Translations under genes and position numbers: made by a program
Origin: Nipponacmea schrenckii
Lineage: Eukaryota > Mollusca > Gastropoda > Lottiidae
Assembly (NCBI GenBank): GCA_030562195.1
Contig: CM060199.1
Location: 24,076,338 to 24,140,337, forward strand
Direction: 5' to 3'
DNA: 64,000 bases
Shown here: positions 44,449-53,870 of the stretch, piece after piece
How positions within the stretch are numbered: position 1 is the stretch's first letter
How the letters are laid out: each line of letters begins with the position of its first letter
Notes under the pieces: model-generated
The model's input: the letters and a program-made list of their open reading frames with translations, nothing else
The model's database searches: none
What the model was told of the DNA's origin: nothing

Positions 44449-44991
44449 TTAACCATTCATAGTTTTCATTTGTTGCTTACTAGCTTCAGCAGCTCTGGAA
44501 TCTTCAATAGCCTTTTGAAGTGTTAACTCAGTATTTCTCAACAAACGTTCTTTTACTCGCTTGTCTCTCACACCAAACACTATTTTATCATGTATCATTT
44601 TTTCTCTTTGGTCTCCAAATTCACATAATGCAGCTTTTGACTTCAATTCTGTCACCCAATGGTCTATAGATTCACCTTCAAGCTGATCACGCTCCCAAAA
44701 TGTATATCTTTCATAAACTTCATTTGTTCTAGGCTGACAGTAATCTCTAAATTTTCTAATAACTGTTTCAACTACAGCTCTATCTTCTTGTGCACCATAG
44801 ACAAAAGTATCATGAATGTCAACTGCATTTGGGCCTGCAGTGTGTAACAAAATAGCCACCTGTACAGCATTGTCTTTTGCTGACAATTCTGCAGCCTTCA
44901 TATAAATTCTGTACCAGTGCTCCCATTTTCTCCAATTCTCTGCACTGTTTCCACTGAAAGTCATGGGCTGGGGAGGCTGAATTTTCTCCAT
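44449..44991 (-). CDS. Ty3/gypsy gag (capsid)
   Basis: A 180-codon frame starts at an ATG 16 bases or so after the primer-binding site: MEKIQPPQPMTFSGNSAENW, then WEHWYRIYMKAAEL, AILLHTAGPNAVDIH, VIRKFRDYCQPRTNEVYERY, ESIDHWVTELKSKAALC and DKIVFGVRDKRVKERLL. This is the retrotransposon Gag domain of Ty3/gypsy elements (W...W..Y, F...R.Q..GES...W...L). It ends in TAA next to the nucleocapsid frame, so gag and pol are in different frames here. It is the best preserved ORF of this element. Confidence 0.9.
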   Translation of the reverse strand: MEKIQPPQPMTFSGNSAENWRKWEHWYRIYMKAAELSAKDNAVQVAILLHTAGPNAVDIHDTFVYGAQEDRAVVETVIRKFRDYCQPRTNEVYERYTFWERDQLEGESIDHWVTELKSKAALCEFGDQREKMIHDKIVFGVRDKRVKERLLRNTELTLQKAIEDSRAAEASKQQMKTMNG

Positions 44992-45006
44992 ATTTCTTTT
45001 TTTTCT

Positions 45007-45024
45007 ATCCCAAATCTGACACCA
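45007..45024 (-). other. Primer-binding site of the Ty3/gypsy element
   Basis: Minus strand TGGTGTCAGATTTGGGAT directly follows the 5' LTR end (AATGTCACA). The TGG start fits pairing to a tRNA CCA end. The tRNA was not identified. Confidence 0.65.
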
Positions 45025-45178
45025 TGTGACATTTGTGTTATATGGAGGACACCATTTTCTAGGTACTGCACTTAGGCTTTAATCGTAATCTGATTGGTTG
45101 ATAGTGTCACATGATTACAATAGGTCACATGACAATAACATAAACAAAGAATGATAGTTAAAGGGACACTCTGTTACA
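45025..45178 (-). repeat. 5' LTR of the Ty3/gypsy element, 154 bp
   Basis: Runs from TGTAACAGAGTGTCCC to AATGTCACA on the minus strand, with TGT...ACA ends. Only its first 61 bases are repeated at the other end of the element. Confidence 0.8.
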
Positions 45179-45261
45179 ATCCCTACATAGAATATTTCAT
45201 TTTCGTCATGCCTAAGACCTTGTACTTTGTGAATAGTAACTGCATTATGTAGGTATTCTAG
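45179..45261 (-). pseudogene. Helicase-like exon with TIHKVQG motif, cut by the gypsy insertion
   Basis: After an acceptor (TTTTTATTTTTAG) the minus strand encodes LEYLHNAVTIHKVQGLRHDE and NEIFYVG, then runs into the gypsy LTR. TIHKxQGL is motif V of PIF1/RecD-type helicases, including Helitron ones. Twenty-seven residues are thin evidence, and no matching continuation was found on the other side of the retrotransposon, where the LTR is truncated. Confidence 0.35.
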
Positions 45262-45850
45262 CTAAAAATAAAAAATGAAAATTTTAAAGCAAAATTGGTA
45301 TTAAGGTGCTTCGGAACCTTGCAAAATAAGTTGAAAATGTTTGAAGTCAACTTTTTAATTAGACCTTTATCATTTCATATTTTGTGTTATATGGATGTAC
45401 TATTATGTTTAATCACCTAAATAAAACTTTATTAAAAAAAAAAATGTTTTTGAAGGGTGTAATTACCATTTATTTGAAAAAATTGAGACATTCACTAACA
45501 ACAGAAATTCACCTGTAAAATGTTCATTAAAATAACTATTTCTTATGTCAACACAAGGTCTGATATGTAAACTACAGCACTCCAATCGTGAAATTTGGAA
45601 AAAATAAATGATATTTTAATAAAAGGCCTTTAAATTTCTTCTAAATTCAGTAAAGAAAAGCGGCCATTTTTTTTCGGTACTACTTTTTTTTTTATAGTAT
45701 AGTGGTGTGTATAGGCACTACTCAGTCCAGTAAGATAATGTAGTGGTTTCACTTTTTGCAAGAGATATTACGTTCTCCATATTAATTCCTAGAAAAAAAT
45801 CTGAATTTACGGCAATACAAAAGTAAAAAGATTTCCAAATAAGAACATAC
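45262..45850. other. Probable intronic or intergenic sequence
   Basis: AT-rich; lies between two minus-strand exon candidates. No repeat ends were seen. Confidence 0.4.
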
Positions 45851-46073
45851 CACCATTTCCCAATTTCATGTTCTATGGACGAAAAAGTATGTGTAAACAT
45901 GCTAGGAATTCCCATTGTTCCCATACATTCACTCAAATGGCTGTTGCCACTTCCTGTCATCATACTTCCCCATACAGCACGGAGGTTTATGTTGTACCAC
46001 TTCGAACCAGATGTGGTTGTCTTAGGTGATGTGGTCAATTTAATGCTCTGTATCTCTTTCCTCAGTTGATAGC
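45851..46073 (-). pseudogene. Mutator-like transposase-domain exon
   Basis: The minus frame encodes IKLTTSPKTTTSGSKWYNIN, then LRAVWGSMMTGSGNSHLSEC, MGTMGIPSMFTHTF and EIGKWW, followed by a donor-like GTATGT. The N-R-x-V...GxG...L......MxxP pattern is that of the Mutator-like transposase domain found in many invertebrate proteins. Only this one exon is visible. Upstream it runs into a pearl-type 5' end at 46082. Readings past the donor (to 45718) are intron. Confidence 0.5.
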
Positions 46074-46081
46074 CATGATGC

Positions 46082-48690
46082 TTTTAATACGCCCACATGG
46101 AATTGTGGACGTATATTGCCGTCGCCCCTGTCCGTCCGTCGGTCCGTCCACATTTGTTGTATCCACGATAGAGGATACAGTTTGTATCCGATCTTAATGA
46201 AACTTGGTATACATGTATATATTGATGATATCTCGGTCAAGTTCGAAAATGGAAATTATCGAATGAATGGATTTTGAGTTATTGCCCTTGACTCTGTAAA
46301 AACGCTTCAAATATGGGTTGTATCCACGATAGAGGCTACAGTTTTTATCCGATCTTAATGAAACTTGGTATACATGTATCTACTAAGGATATCTCGGTCA
46401 AGTTCGAAAATGGAAATTTTCGCAAGAACGGTTTTTGAGTTATTGCCCTTGACTAAGTAAAAACGTGTCAAATTTGGGTTGTATCCACAATAGAAGCTAC
46501 AGTTTTTATCCGATCTTAATGAAACTTGGTATACATGTATATATTGATGATATCTCGGTCAAGTTCGAAAATGGAAATTATCGAATGAACGGATTTTGAG
46601 TTATTGCCCTTGACTTAGTAAAAACGCGTCAAATTTGGGTTGTATCCACGATAGAGGCTACAGTTTTTATCTGATCTTAATGAAACTTGGTATACATGTA
46701 TATATTGATAATATCTCGGTCAAGTTCGAAAATAGAAATAATCGCAGGAGCGGTTTTTGAGTTATCGCCCTTGATTTAGTAAAGAAGCATCAAATTTGGG
46801 TTGTATCCACAATAGAGGCTACAGTTTTTATCCAATCTTAATGAAACTTGGTATACATGTAGATATTGATGATATCTCGGTCAAGGTCAAAAATGGAAAT
46901 TATCGAATGAACGGATTTTGAGTTATTGCCCTTGACTTAGTAAAACGCTTCAAATTTGGGTTGTATCCACGATTGAGGCTACAGTTTTTATCAGATCTTA
47001 ATGAAACTTGATATGCATGTATGGAAATATCGAATGAACAGATTTTTATACGGCCACATGAATATGTGACGTATATTGTCGTTGCCCCTGTCCGTCGGTC
47101 TGTCGGTCCGTCAACATTTGTTGTAGAAATTTTCTATGGATTTTAATGAAACTTGGTATGAGCATTGGTATTGATAAGAGGATAAACGGTTTTTGAGTTA
47201 TTGCCCCTGCCTCTATATTTGTTGTAGACACAATAGAAGCTACAATTTTCAATGGATTTTAATGAAATGTGGTGTGTGCATTGGAATTGATAAGACGGCG
47301 GTCAACTTCGAATTTGAAGATTTTTCGATGAACTGTTTTTGAGTTATTGCCCTTGACTTATTAAAAGCACATCAAAATTTATTGTTGATGCAATAGAAGC
47401 TACAATTTTCAATGCATTTGAATGAAACTTGGTATGAGCATTGGACTTGATGAGGCGGTGGTCAGGTTCAAATTTGACGATTTTTTGATGAAAAGTTTAT
47501 GAGTAATTGCTCTTGACTAAGTAAAGTTGTGTAAAAATTCATTTTCTGTAGACACTATAGAAGCTACAATTATCTATGGATTTTAATGAAACTTGGTATG
47601 AGCATTGGAATTGATAAGACAGCAGTCAAGTTCGAATTTGAAGATTTTACGATGAACAGTTTTTTAGTTATTGCCCTTGACTTAGTAAGATTGCGTCAAA
47701 ATTTAATTGTGGGTTCAATAGAAGCTATAATTTTCAATGGATTTTGCTGAAACTTGGTGTGAGCATTGGAATTGATAAGACAACAGTCGAGTTTGAATTT
47801 GGCAATCTTTTTGATGAACAGTTTTTTAGTTATTGCCCTTGATGTTAACGAATGGTTTTTGATTTATTGCACTTAGTAATATTGCGTCAAAAATATTTGT
47901 GGGTGCAAAATAAGCAACAATTTTTTAATAGATTTGATGAAACTTGGTATGAGTATTGAAATAGATAAGATGGTGGTCAAGTTCTAATTTGATTATTTTC
48001 CATGAACAGTTTTTAAGTGTTTTTGCCCTTGACTTCAATATCCATTTAGTGAATGTTTTTGAGTCATTGCTCAATTTATTTTTCAAATTCAATGATGCCA
48101 GTGGGCGTATGTTACCTTGCCTGGCAAGCTATCTTTGGTCTAATTCAGGATATTTTTCGATTAATGGTTTTTGAGTTATTGCACTTGACTTTGTTAAAAT
48201 TGGCCTGTTAAAGCTATAGAGATCACAATTTCCATGGGATTTGAATGAAATTTTGTGTCATCATTTATATTGATGAGGTCTTAAACAAGTTTGATAGTGA
48301 CGATTTTTTGGTGAACATTTTTTGAGTTATTGCCCTTGACTTAGTCAAAACGTGTCAAAACAACAGTTTTCATCTGATTTGAATGAAATGTGGTGTGATC
48401 ATTGAAGTTGATGAGATCTTGGTCAAGTACGAAATTGAAGATTTTTTGATAAACTGTTTTTCAGTTTTTTGTCTTGAAATTGGCTTGTGATTGCGATAGC
48501 CAATACAGTTTTCATGAAAATTAGCTAGTAAATACAATAGAGACTAGGTTTCATCTGATTTGAATCAAATTTGGTGTGAACATTTATATTGATGAAAACT
48601 TGAATTAGACCTAAATAATGTTAGAGTTTCTGCCTGTGTTAAAACAGAAAATATATTTAAAAGTGGGCGTATCTTGCTAGGCAACCACTT
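46082..48690 (+). mobile_element. Pearl-type elements, family B outer copy with later C/D monomers
   Basis: Starts AATACGCCCACATGGAATTG with inverted GTGGACGTATA and a (CCGT) tract; family B monomers follow to about 47040. After the nested copy (47041-48137), D-like monomers run on (TATTGATGAGGTCTTAAAC) and a worn 3' end, AGTGGGCGTATCTTGCTAGG, lies at 48662-48681. Whether the two outer halves belong to one element is unsure because the right half belongs to a different monomer family. Confidence 0.7.
47041..48137 (+). mobile_element. Pearl-type element nested in the 46082 copy
   Basis: 5' end TTTTTATACGGCCACATGAA with a (CCGT)-like tract, family C monomers, and the 3' end TGCCAGTGGGCGTATGTTAC, CTTGCCTGGCAAGCTATC. 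The 5' junction is in a GAACAGA-TTTT run of a family B monomer. Confidence 0.8.
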
Positions 48691-48855
48691 GTTAACCAAG
48701 TCTCTGTCAAACAAATAATATAACATTTGAGAAATCTTTGATCATTTTTTTATATCTGCTAAATGTGTAGTTAAGCCCTGAACATTAAAAAAAAATGATA
48801 TTAAAATCAGAAGGGGAGGATTGCTTTTCAGGTTGTAAATGTCTTGGCATAGCAT
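48691..48855. other. Helitron 3' flank or unrelated sequence
   Basis: Short AT-rich interval between the worn pearl-type end and the last readable helicase codons. No Helitron CTAG terminus was recognised. Confidence 0.35.
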
Positions 48856-48951
48856 TTATTGCACACTCAATTTTTTCATCACATTATAGAAACTTTTGTC
48901 AGAATTCTGTGTCGTCAGTTCCAGTCATGTTTTGATTCGACTCAGTGCAAC
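48856..48951 (-). pseudogene. Helitron helicase, segment 4 (motif VI, C-terminal)
   Basis: Directly beyond the copia insertion the minus frame resumes in phase: VALSRIKT, a stop, then LELTTQNSDKSFYNVMKKLS and another stop. With the codons on the other side (SGQAY) it forms the helicase motif VI GQAYVALSR. In-frame stops show decay. Confidence 0.75.
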
Positions 48952-48956
48952 GTAAG

Positions 48957-49128
48957 TGTTAACTTGGCTGAATGCCAAGTGTAGGGCGCTGCCCATGCGT
49001 GGACTTAGATCTGTGCCTTTGGTTTTAGTTGACTGTTGTTTTGTCACCGGCGTGGTACCTTGTCGGTTCATTATGTATATGTTTTACAAATCAATGTAAA
49101 TAAATTCTTATATACAAATAACTTTTCA
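48957..49128 (+). repeat. Copia 5' LTR (172 bp)
   Basis: TGTTAACTTGGCTGAATGCC to ATACAAATAACTTTTCA. It carries about 20 bases (around CCGGCGTGGTACCTTGTCGG) that are absent from the 3' LTR. Confidence 0.95.
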
Positions 49129-49141
49129 TGGTAGCAGAGCG
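49129..49141 (+). other. Copia primer-binding site (tRNA-Met type)
   Basis: TGGTAGCAGAGCG follows the 5' LTR without a gap. TGGTAGCAGAG matches the complement of the 3' end of a methionine tRNA, the usual copia primer. Confidence 0.8.
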
Positions 49142-49150
49142 AAAACGAAT

Positions 49151-49816
49151 ATGGCACAAATGAACTATAAAAATCCTCCGGCACTAGGCCCAGAGACAAA
49201 TTACGAAACGTGGAAAAGTGAAATCCAAATATGGCGCCGAGTCACAGATTTAGAAAAGAAGAAACAAGGCTGTGCAATTACTCTAGTGCTTACCGGGAGA
49301 GCCAAGGAAAAGACCATGGAGATAGATGTCGAAGTATTGAATTCCGATGGTGGATTAGACGCATTAGTGAAACAATTAGATAAACTATTTGAAAAGAATA
49401 AGATCGATGAAGCGTATAGCACGTATTCGAGCTTTGCCAGTTTGCAGCGGAAAGCGAGTGAGTCGATGCCTGACTTTATTTATGAATTCAAAAAGCGCTA
49501 CAGCAAGTGTAAAAAACATGGAATGGTATTACCAGATGCCGTACTGTCATTCAAACTATTGGACTCTTGTGATTTTTCTACGAATGAAAGGAAATTAACG
49601 GCAACATGTGATTTAAAGTACAATAATATGAAATCGGCTTTGAGTAGAATATTCAGTAATGAGGGTCAAGGTCAAAGCTTGAAGAAAGAAGATGGTATTT
49701 TAGTCAAGCCGAAAGAAGAAGCCCTTTACACTAAAGATCGACCGAGTTATCAGCGGAATGATAAAAAAACGATAACAGAAATAGCAATAGTTCCAATGGT
49801 AGAAAATCATCTGTGA
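49151..49816 (+). CDS. Copia gag (capsid), frameshifted near its end
   Basis: Begins MAQMNYKNPPALGPETNYET 10 bases past the primer site; WKSEIQIWRRVTDLEKKKQG, LDALVKQLDKLFEKNKIDEA and FIYEFKKRYSKCKKHGM follow. This is the copia Gag fold pattern (W...I..W...., L..LD..F). The last 15 or so codons are out of frame: a single-base change in an A-run near 49763-49770 separates it from the zinc knuckle, which is in the frame of the next ORF. Confidence 0.88.
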   Translation: MAQMNYKNPPALGPETNYETWKSEIQIWRRVTDLEKKKQGCAITLVLTGRAKEKTMEIDVEVLNSDGGLDALVKQLDKLFEKNKIDEAYSTYSSFASLQRKASESMPDFIYEFKKRYSKCKKHGMVLPDAVLSFKLLDSCDFSTNERKLTATCDLKYNNMKSALSRIFSNEGQGQSLKKEDGILVKPKEEALYTKDRPSYQRNDKKTITEIAIVPMVENHL

Positions 49817-50310
49817 ATCCAGTTGATAAGAATGGTAGGAGGAGTCGATGTGCGATCTGTCAATCGATATTTCACTGGGCTAGGGAATGTCCTGACAGAG
49901 ACGCTGAAAAAGTGAAGTACACAGAGACCAATGGGGCAGACGAGCATGTGACCTTATTTGCAAGAGAAGAAAAAACTACAAATCAAATATTTATGGTAGA
50001 GTCTTATGGTAGTGGTGTCATAGATACAGCTTGCACTAAAACAGTGACTGGTAAAAGATGGCTCAACAATTTTCTTGGGAAATTGAATGAAGAAGAGCGG
50101 TCTGTTGTTAAAAGAGAGCCAAGTAGGAAGGGATTCAGATTTGGAGATGGATTACATGTCAGTTTTTTCGAAAAAGTGACCTCTCCTGCGAAAATTGGAG
50201 ACGTGAAATGTAACATTGAGACGGAAGTAGTGAACACTGATATACCTTTACTACTGAGTAAAGACTCTCTGAAAAAGGCCGAAACAAGAAATGTTTGGTC
50301 AGTCAGTTAA
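49785..50310 (+). pseudogene. Copia nucleocapsid and protease
   Basis: The zinc knuckle CAICQSIFHWAREC (CX2CX4HX4C) at about residues 13-26 of the ORF is followed by the aspartic protease with SGVIDTACTKTVTGKRWLN (DTA in place of DTG/DSG), a KGFRFGDG segment common in copia proteases, and IPLLLSKDSLKKA. A stop at 50308-50310 and short gaps separate it from the integrase part. Confidence 0.85.
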
Positions 50311-50378
50311 TTTAGAAATTTACCTCAAGTGGACATTATTGTGTAAACATTCTAGAAAATTCATGTGATTATGTCCTT

Positions 50379-50783
50379 GTGATTGATTCAATAGTCCTAC
50401 AATCACAAGATGAAATGAGAAAAACTATAAATAAGTTACATTTACAATTTGGTCATGCAACAGTTGAACGTTTGACTACCCTTCTTAGGAACTGTGGTCA
50501 AATAAAGGAAAATGTCATTGATTTACTTAAATCAGTGGTAGAAAAATGTGATGTTTGTGCACTATAAGAAACCAACTCCAAGACCAGCTGTGGGCTTACC
50601 TCTAGGAAGTGATTTCAATGATACAGTAGCTGTAGACCTCTATGAACTTGATAAAAATCTTTGGTATTTACACATAATTGATGAATTCACATGATTTAGT
50701 GCTGGAACTATTATAAGAAGTAAGGCAGCTTCAGTATTTGTGGATATCTTTATTAAAACTGTATTCATGGTGCTCCTAAAAGA
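50379..50783 (+). pseudogene. Copia integrase, zinc-binding domain and first catalytic Asp
   Basis: LHLQFGHATVERLTTLLRNC and KCDVCAL form the HHCC module. After a frame break at 50565 a second frame gives PTPRPAVGLPLG and VAVDLYELDKNLWYLHIIDE, with the first catalytic Asp. An in-frame TGA lies at 50692-50694 and a frameshift near 50760. Confidence 0.8.
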
Positions 50784-52073
50784 TTGTTTAGTGATAATGG
50801 GGGTGAATTCAATAATTCGCAGGTTAGAGACATGTGTGAAAACTTTAATATAGAATTAAAAACAACTGCTGCGTTTAGCCCTTGGTCCAATGGTTTATTA
50901 GAAAGACACAACCAAACACTCACTAATATTCTTCATAAGATACGAACTGAGAAGATGTGTTGCTGGGAGACTTGTTTAGCTTGGTCGATTATGGCAAAGA
51001 ACAGTCTCATGAATTCAAATGGGTTTAGTCCTTACCAGCTAGTTTATGGGAGAAATCCTAATTTACCATCAACACTTATTGATAAACCACCAGCATTGGA
51101 GGGCACCACATCTAGTCAAATTGTTGGAGACCATATTTCAACTTTGATAGCTGCAAGAAAGGCATTCATTGCAGCAGAAAATTCAGAGAAGATTAGACGG
51201 GCCATTCGTAAACAAATTAGAACAACAGAGGGTCCCTTTATGACTGGTGATAAAGTATATTATAAGAGACCTGATGCCTCAGAATGGAAAGGACCAGGCA
51301 CTGTTATTGGCCAAGATGGAGCAGTTGTATTTGTTAGGTATGGGGGTATAATGGTACGAGTGCATCAGAGTCGACTGAGAAGAACTACTGATGCAGAAAC
51401 ACCAGTAATCGAGAAAACCTTAGATGATACAGCAATAAATGTGAATAAAAATGTTCAGGTGGATTCTGATGAGGAAGTGGAAACAACGAACGAATATTCT
51501 GTAGATCGAGAACCAATATCCGATACCAACACCTTAAACTTGTCAAGAATAAGAACTGGACAGACTCTCCAATTCAAAGATCAAGAAACTGATGAGAGCA
51601 TGACAGCAAAAGTTTTAAGTCGGGCAGGGAAAGTCAGTGGAAAGAATAAACATTGGTATAATCTGGAATTTAGTAAACCAGAAGAACTTATATCTATGAA
51701 ACAATCGGTGGATTTAAGTAAAGTAGTGGATTTAAAAATTAATGATGATAATGACAGTGAAGAAAATGTGATGGTAATAAAAGACTTGTCTTTTCAGGAA
51801 GCTAAAATTTCAGAAATACAGAGTTGGAAGAAAAATGACGTCTTTGATAAAATTCCAGATGAAGGACAAAAATGTATTTCGACAAGATGGGTATGTACTG
51901 TTAAAGATACTCCTAATGGTATAGCTCCTAAGGTAAGATTAGTGGCTAGGGGGTTTGAAGAGTTTGACAATTCAATTCAAAAGGACTCTCCTACCTGTGC
52001 TCAAGAATCTATAAGAATGATATTAGCCATAATAGCCCAAAAGAAAAGGACATTCCCACTCCATGGATATTAA
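50784..52073 (+). CDS. Copia integrase core, C-terminal region and start of RT
   Basis: A 429-codon open frame. LFSDNGGEFNNSQ holds the second catalytic Asp and AFSPWSNGLLERHNQTL the Glu. NSNGFSPYQLVYGRNPNLPS follows, then a copia C-terminal DNA-binding stretch (MTGDKVYYKRPDASEWKGPG, VRVHQSRLRR). After an acidic linker the RT begins: EIQSWKKNDVFDKIPDEGQK, STRWVCTVKDT, VRLVARGFEEF. It ends two codons after a one-base shift at FPLHGY, beyond which RT continues in another frame. Confidence 0.9.
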   Translation: MFSDNGGEFNNSQVRDMCENFNIELKTTAAFSPWSNGLLERHNQTLTNILHKIRTEKMCCWETCLAWSIMAKNSLMNSNGFSPYQLVYGRNPNLPSTLIDKPPALEGTTSSQIVGDHISTLIAARKAFIAAENSEKIRRAIRKQIRTTEGPFMTGDKVYYKRPDASEWKGPGTVIGQDGAVVFVRYGGIMVRVHQSRLRRTTDAETPVIEKTLDDTAINVNKNVQVDSDEEVETTNEYSVDREPISDTNTLNLSRIRTGQTLQFKDQETDESMTAKVLSRAGKVSGKNKHWYNLEFSKPEELISMKQSVDLSKVVDLKINDDNDSEENVMVIKDLSFQEAKISEIQSWKKNDVFDKIPDEGQKCISTRWVCTVKDTPNGIAPKVRLVARGFEEFDNSIQKDSPTCAQESIRMILAIIAQKKRTFPLHGY

Positions 52074-52790
52074 GACAGCCTTTTTGCAAGGGAAAACCTT
52101 ACATCGCAACGTATTTATCAGACCTCCTGTACACCTGCACAATTCAAATAATAAAATCTGGCAATTAAAAAAATGTGTTTATGGACTAAGTGATGCATCT
52201 CTAAATCGGTACAATAGAGTCAAAAGTGTTATGATTGAACTTGGGGGAAAAATGATTGAACTTGGGGGAAAAGTATCTAAAGTAGATCCAGCCGTTTTCT
52301 ATTGATCTGATCAGAAAGGACAATTGTCAGGTCTTTTGGCTTGCCATGTTGATGACTTCATTTGGAGTGGATCTATAGATTTTGAATCTAATGAGATAAA
52401 GAAATCAGGTCAAAATTTGATATTGGTAAGGAGGACAGTGTTGCCTTTAGATATATTGGAATTGATTTAAGATGTGACCAAAAAGGGAACATTAATTTAG
52501 ACCAAAATAAATATGCAGATAATTTGATGCCTATTAAAATAAAAATGAATAGAACATTTCAGAAAGAAGAACTGTTAGATGAGATTGAAAAGACTGCTTT
52601 ACGGTCAAAAATAGGTCAGCTCATATGGATTGCTCGGCAAAGTCAACCAGATATAATGTTCGATACTTGTATACTGGCTGGAAAGGTAAAAGATACTTGT
52701 GTTAAAGATGTTTTGGAAGCCAACAAATTGGTCCAGCGTGTGAAATCAGATAAATCTAATTTGTGTTATAGGTATTAGGGTGAAGGGCGT
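52063..52790 (+). pseudogene. Copia reverse transcriptase, fragmented
   Basis: 52063-52305 carries DIKTAFLQG (motif A Asp), VFIRPP and KKCVYGLSDASLNRYNR. A 21-bp direct duplication makes MIELGGK occur twice. Past a stop near 52303, GLLACHVDDFIWSG at 52330-52371 holds the catalytic VDD. 52524-52778 has SKIGQLIWIARQSQPDIMFD. At least three frame breaks or stops. Confidence 0.85.
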
Positions 52791-53520
52791 TTGTCCTTAG
52801 TAATTTATAGTGATGCTTCTTTGGCTAATCTTACTGATGGTTGAACCCAAGGTTGCTATATTGTGTTATTAGTGAAAGTGGATGCTGAATTTTCACCCAT
52901 ATGTTAGAATTCCTAAAAAACCAGACGTGTGGTTAGAAGCACTCTTTCTGGTGAAACATTGGCCATGGCAGATGGAATTGATATGGGTATTTTTATCTAT
53001 ACGCTATAATCTGAATTACTTTCAGATAATTGCAACAATAATCAATTGCCAATAGTCTGTATCACTGATAATAAGTCTTTGTGTGATGCTATTAAATCAA
53101 CAAAATTTGTTTCCAATAAAAGATTAAGGCTAGAGATAACTAGTATTAAGGAAATGATAGCAAATAAAATAGTTAAGGAAATTCTCTGGTGTGAGACTGA
53201 TAAGATGCTGGCAGATTGTTTAACCAAGAAGGGTGCTTCTCCTTATAAGTTACTTAAAACGTTAGAGGATGGTGTTATTCAATTCTAAATGATTTGTGCC
53301 ATGTTATTAAATCAACAAAATTTGTTTCCATTAAAAGATTAAGGCTAGAGATAACTAGTATTAAGGAAATGATAGCAAATAAAATAGTTAAGGAAATTCT
53401 CAGGTGTGAGACTGATAAGATGCTGGCAGATTGTTTAACCAAGAAGGGTGCTTCTCCTTATAAGTTACTTAAAACGTTAGAGGATGGTGTTATTCAATTC
53501 TAAATGATTTGTGCCATGTT
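52791..53520 (+). pseudogene. Copia RNase H region, with a 215-bp tandem duplication
   Basis: YSDASLANLTDG (RNase H first Asp) lies near 52808. The C-terminal part, ITDNKSLCDAIKSTKFVSNK with DKMLADCLTKKGASPYKLL, is copia-typical (ADxLTK). The DNA 53091-53305 is repeated head-to-tail at 53306-53520 with few differences, giving a second copy of the C-terminus. Confidence 0.85.
53091..53520 (+). repeat. Tandem direct repeat, 2 x 215 bp
   Basis: Both units start ATTAAATCAACAAAATTTGT and end TGATTTGTGCCATGTT. Units differ at only a few bases (for example CAATAAAAG versus CATTAAAAG, CTCTGG versus CTCAGG). Confidence 0.95.
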
Positions 53521-53717
53521 AATGTACATAAATGTATATGTGTTGAAAATTCTTAATTTAAGTGTTTTGTGTTATGAACAAAAAAATAATACAAAAGAGA
53601 GGAATATAGAAAACAGAAAAGTGTAAAAAATATTTAAGAATTTTATATTTGTATATTTTATTGAACTTTTACAATTGGTAATTTAACAAACAAATTAACA
53701 AAAAATAATAGTGAGAT
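53521..53717 (+). other. Copia 3' untranslated region
   Basis: AT-rich. A purine-rich stretch (AAAAGAGAGGAATATAGAAA) at about 53593-53612 is not adjacent to the LTR, so the polypurine tract is uncertain. Confidence 0.5.
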
Positions 53718-53870
53718 TGTTAACTTGGCTGAATGCCAAGTGTAGGACGCTGCGAATGCGTGGACTGAGGTCCGTGCCTTTGGTTTTAGTTGACTGTTGT
53801 TGTTTTGTCACATTATGTATATGTTTCACCAATCAATGTAAATAAATTCTTATATACAAATAACTTTTCA
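53718..53870 (+). repeat. Copia 3' LTR (153 bp)
   Basis: TGTTAACTTGGCTGAATGCC to ATACAAATAACTTTTCA, followed by the GTAAG duplication. Confidence 0.95.
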
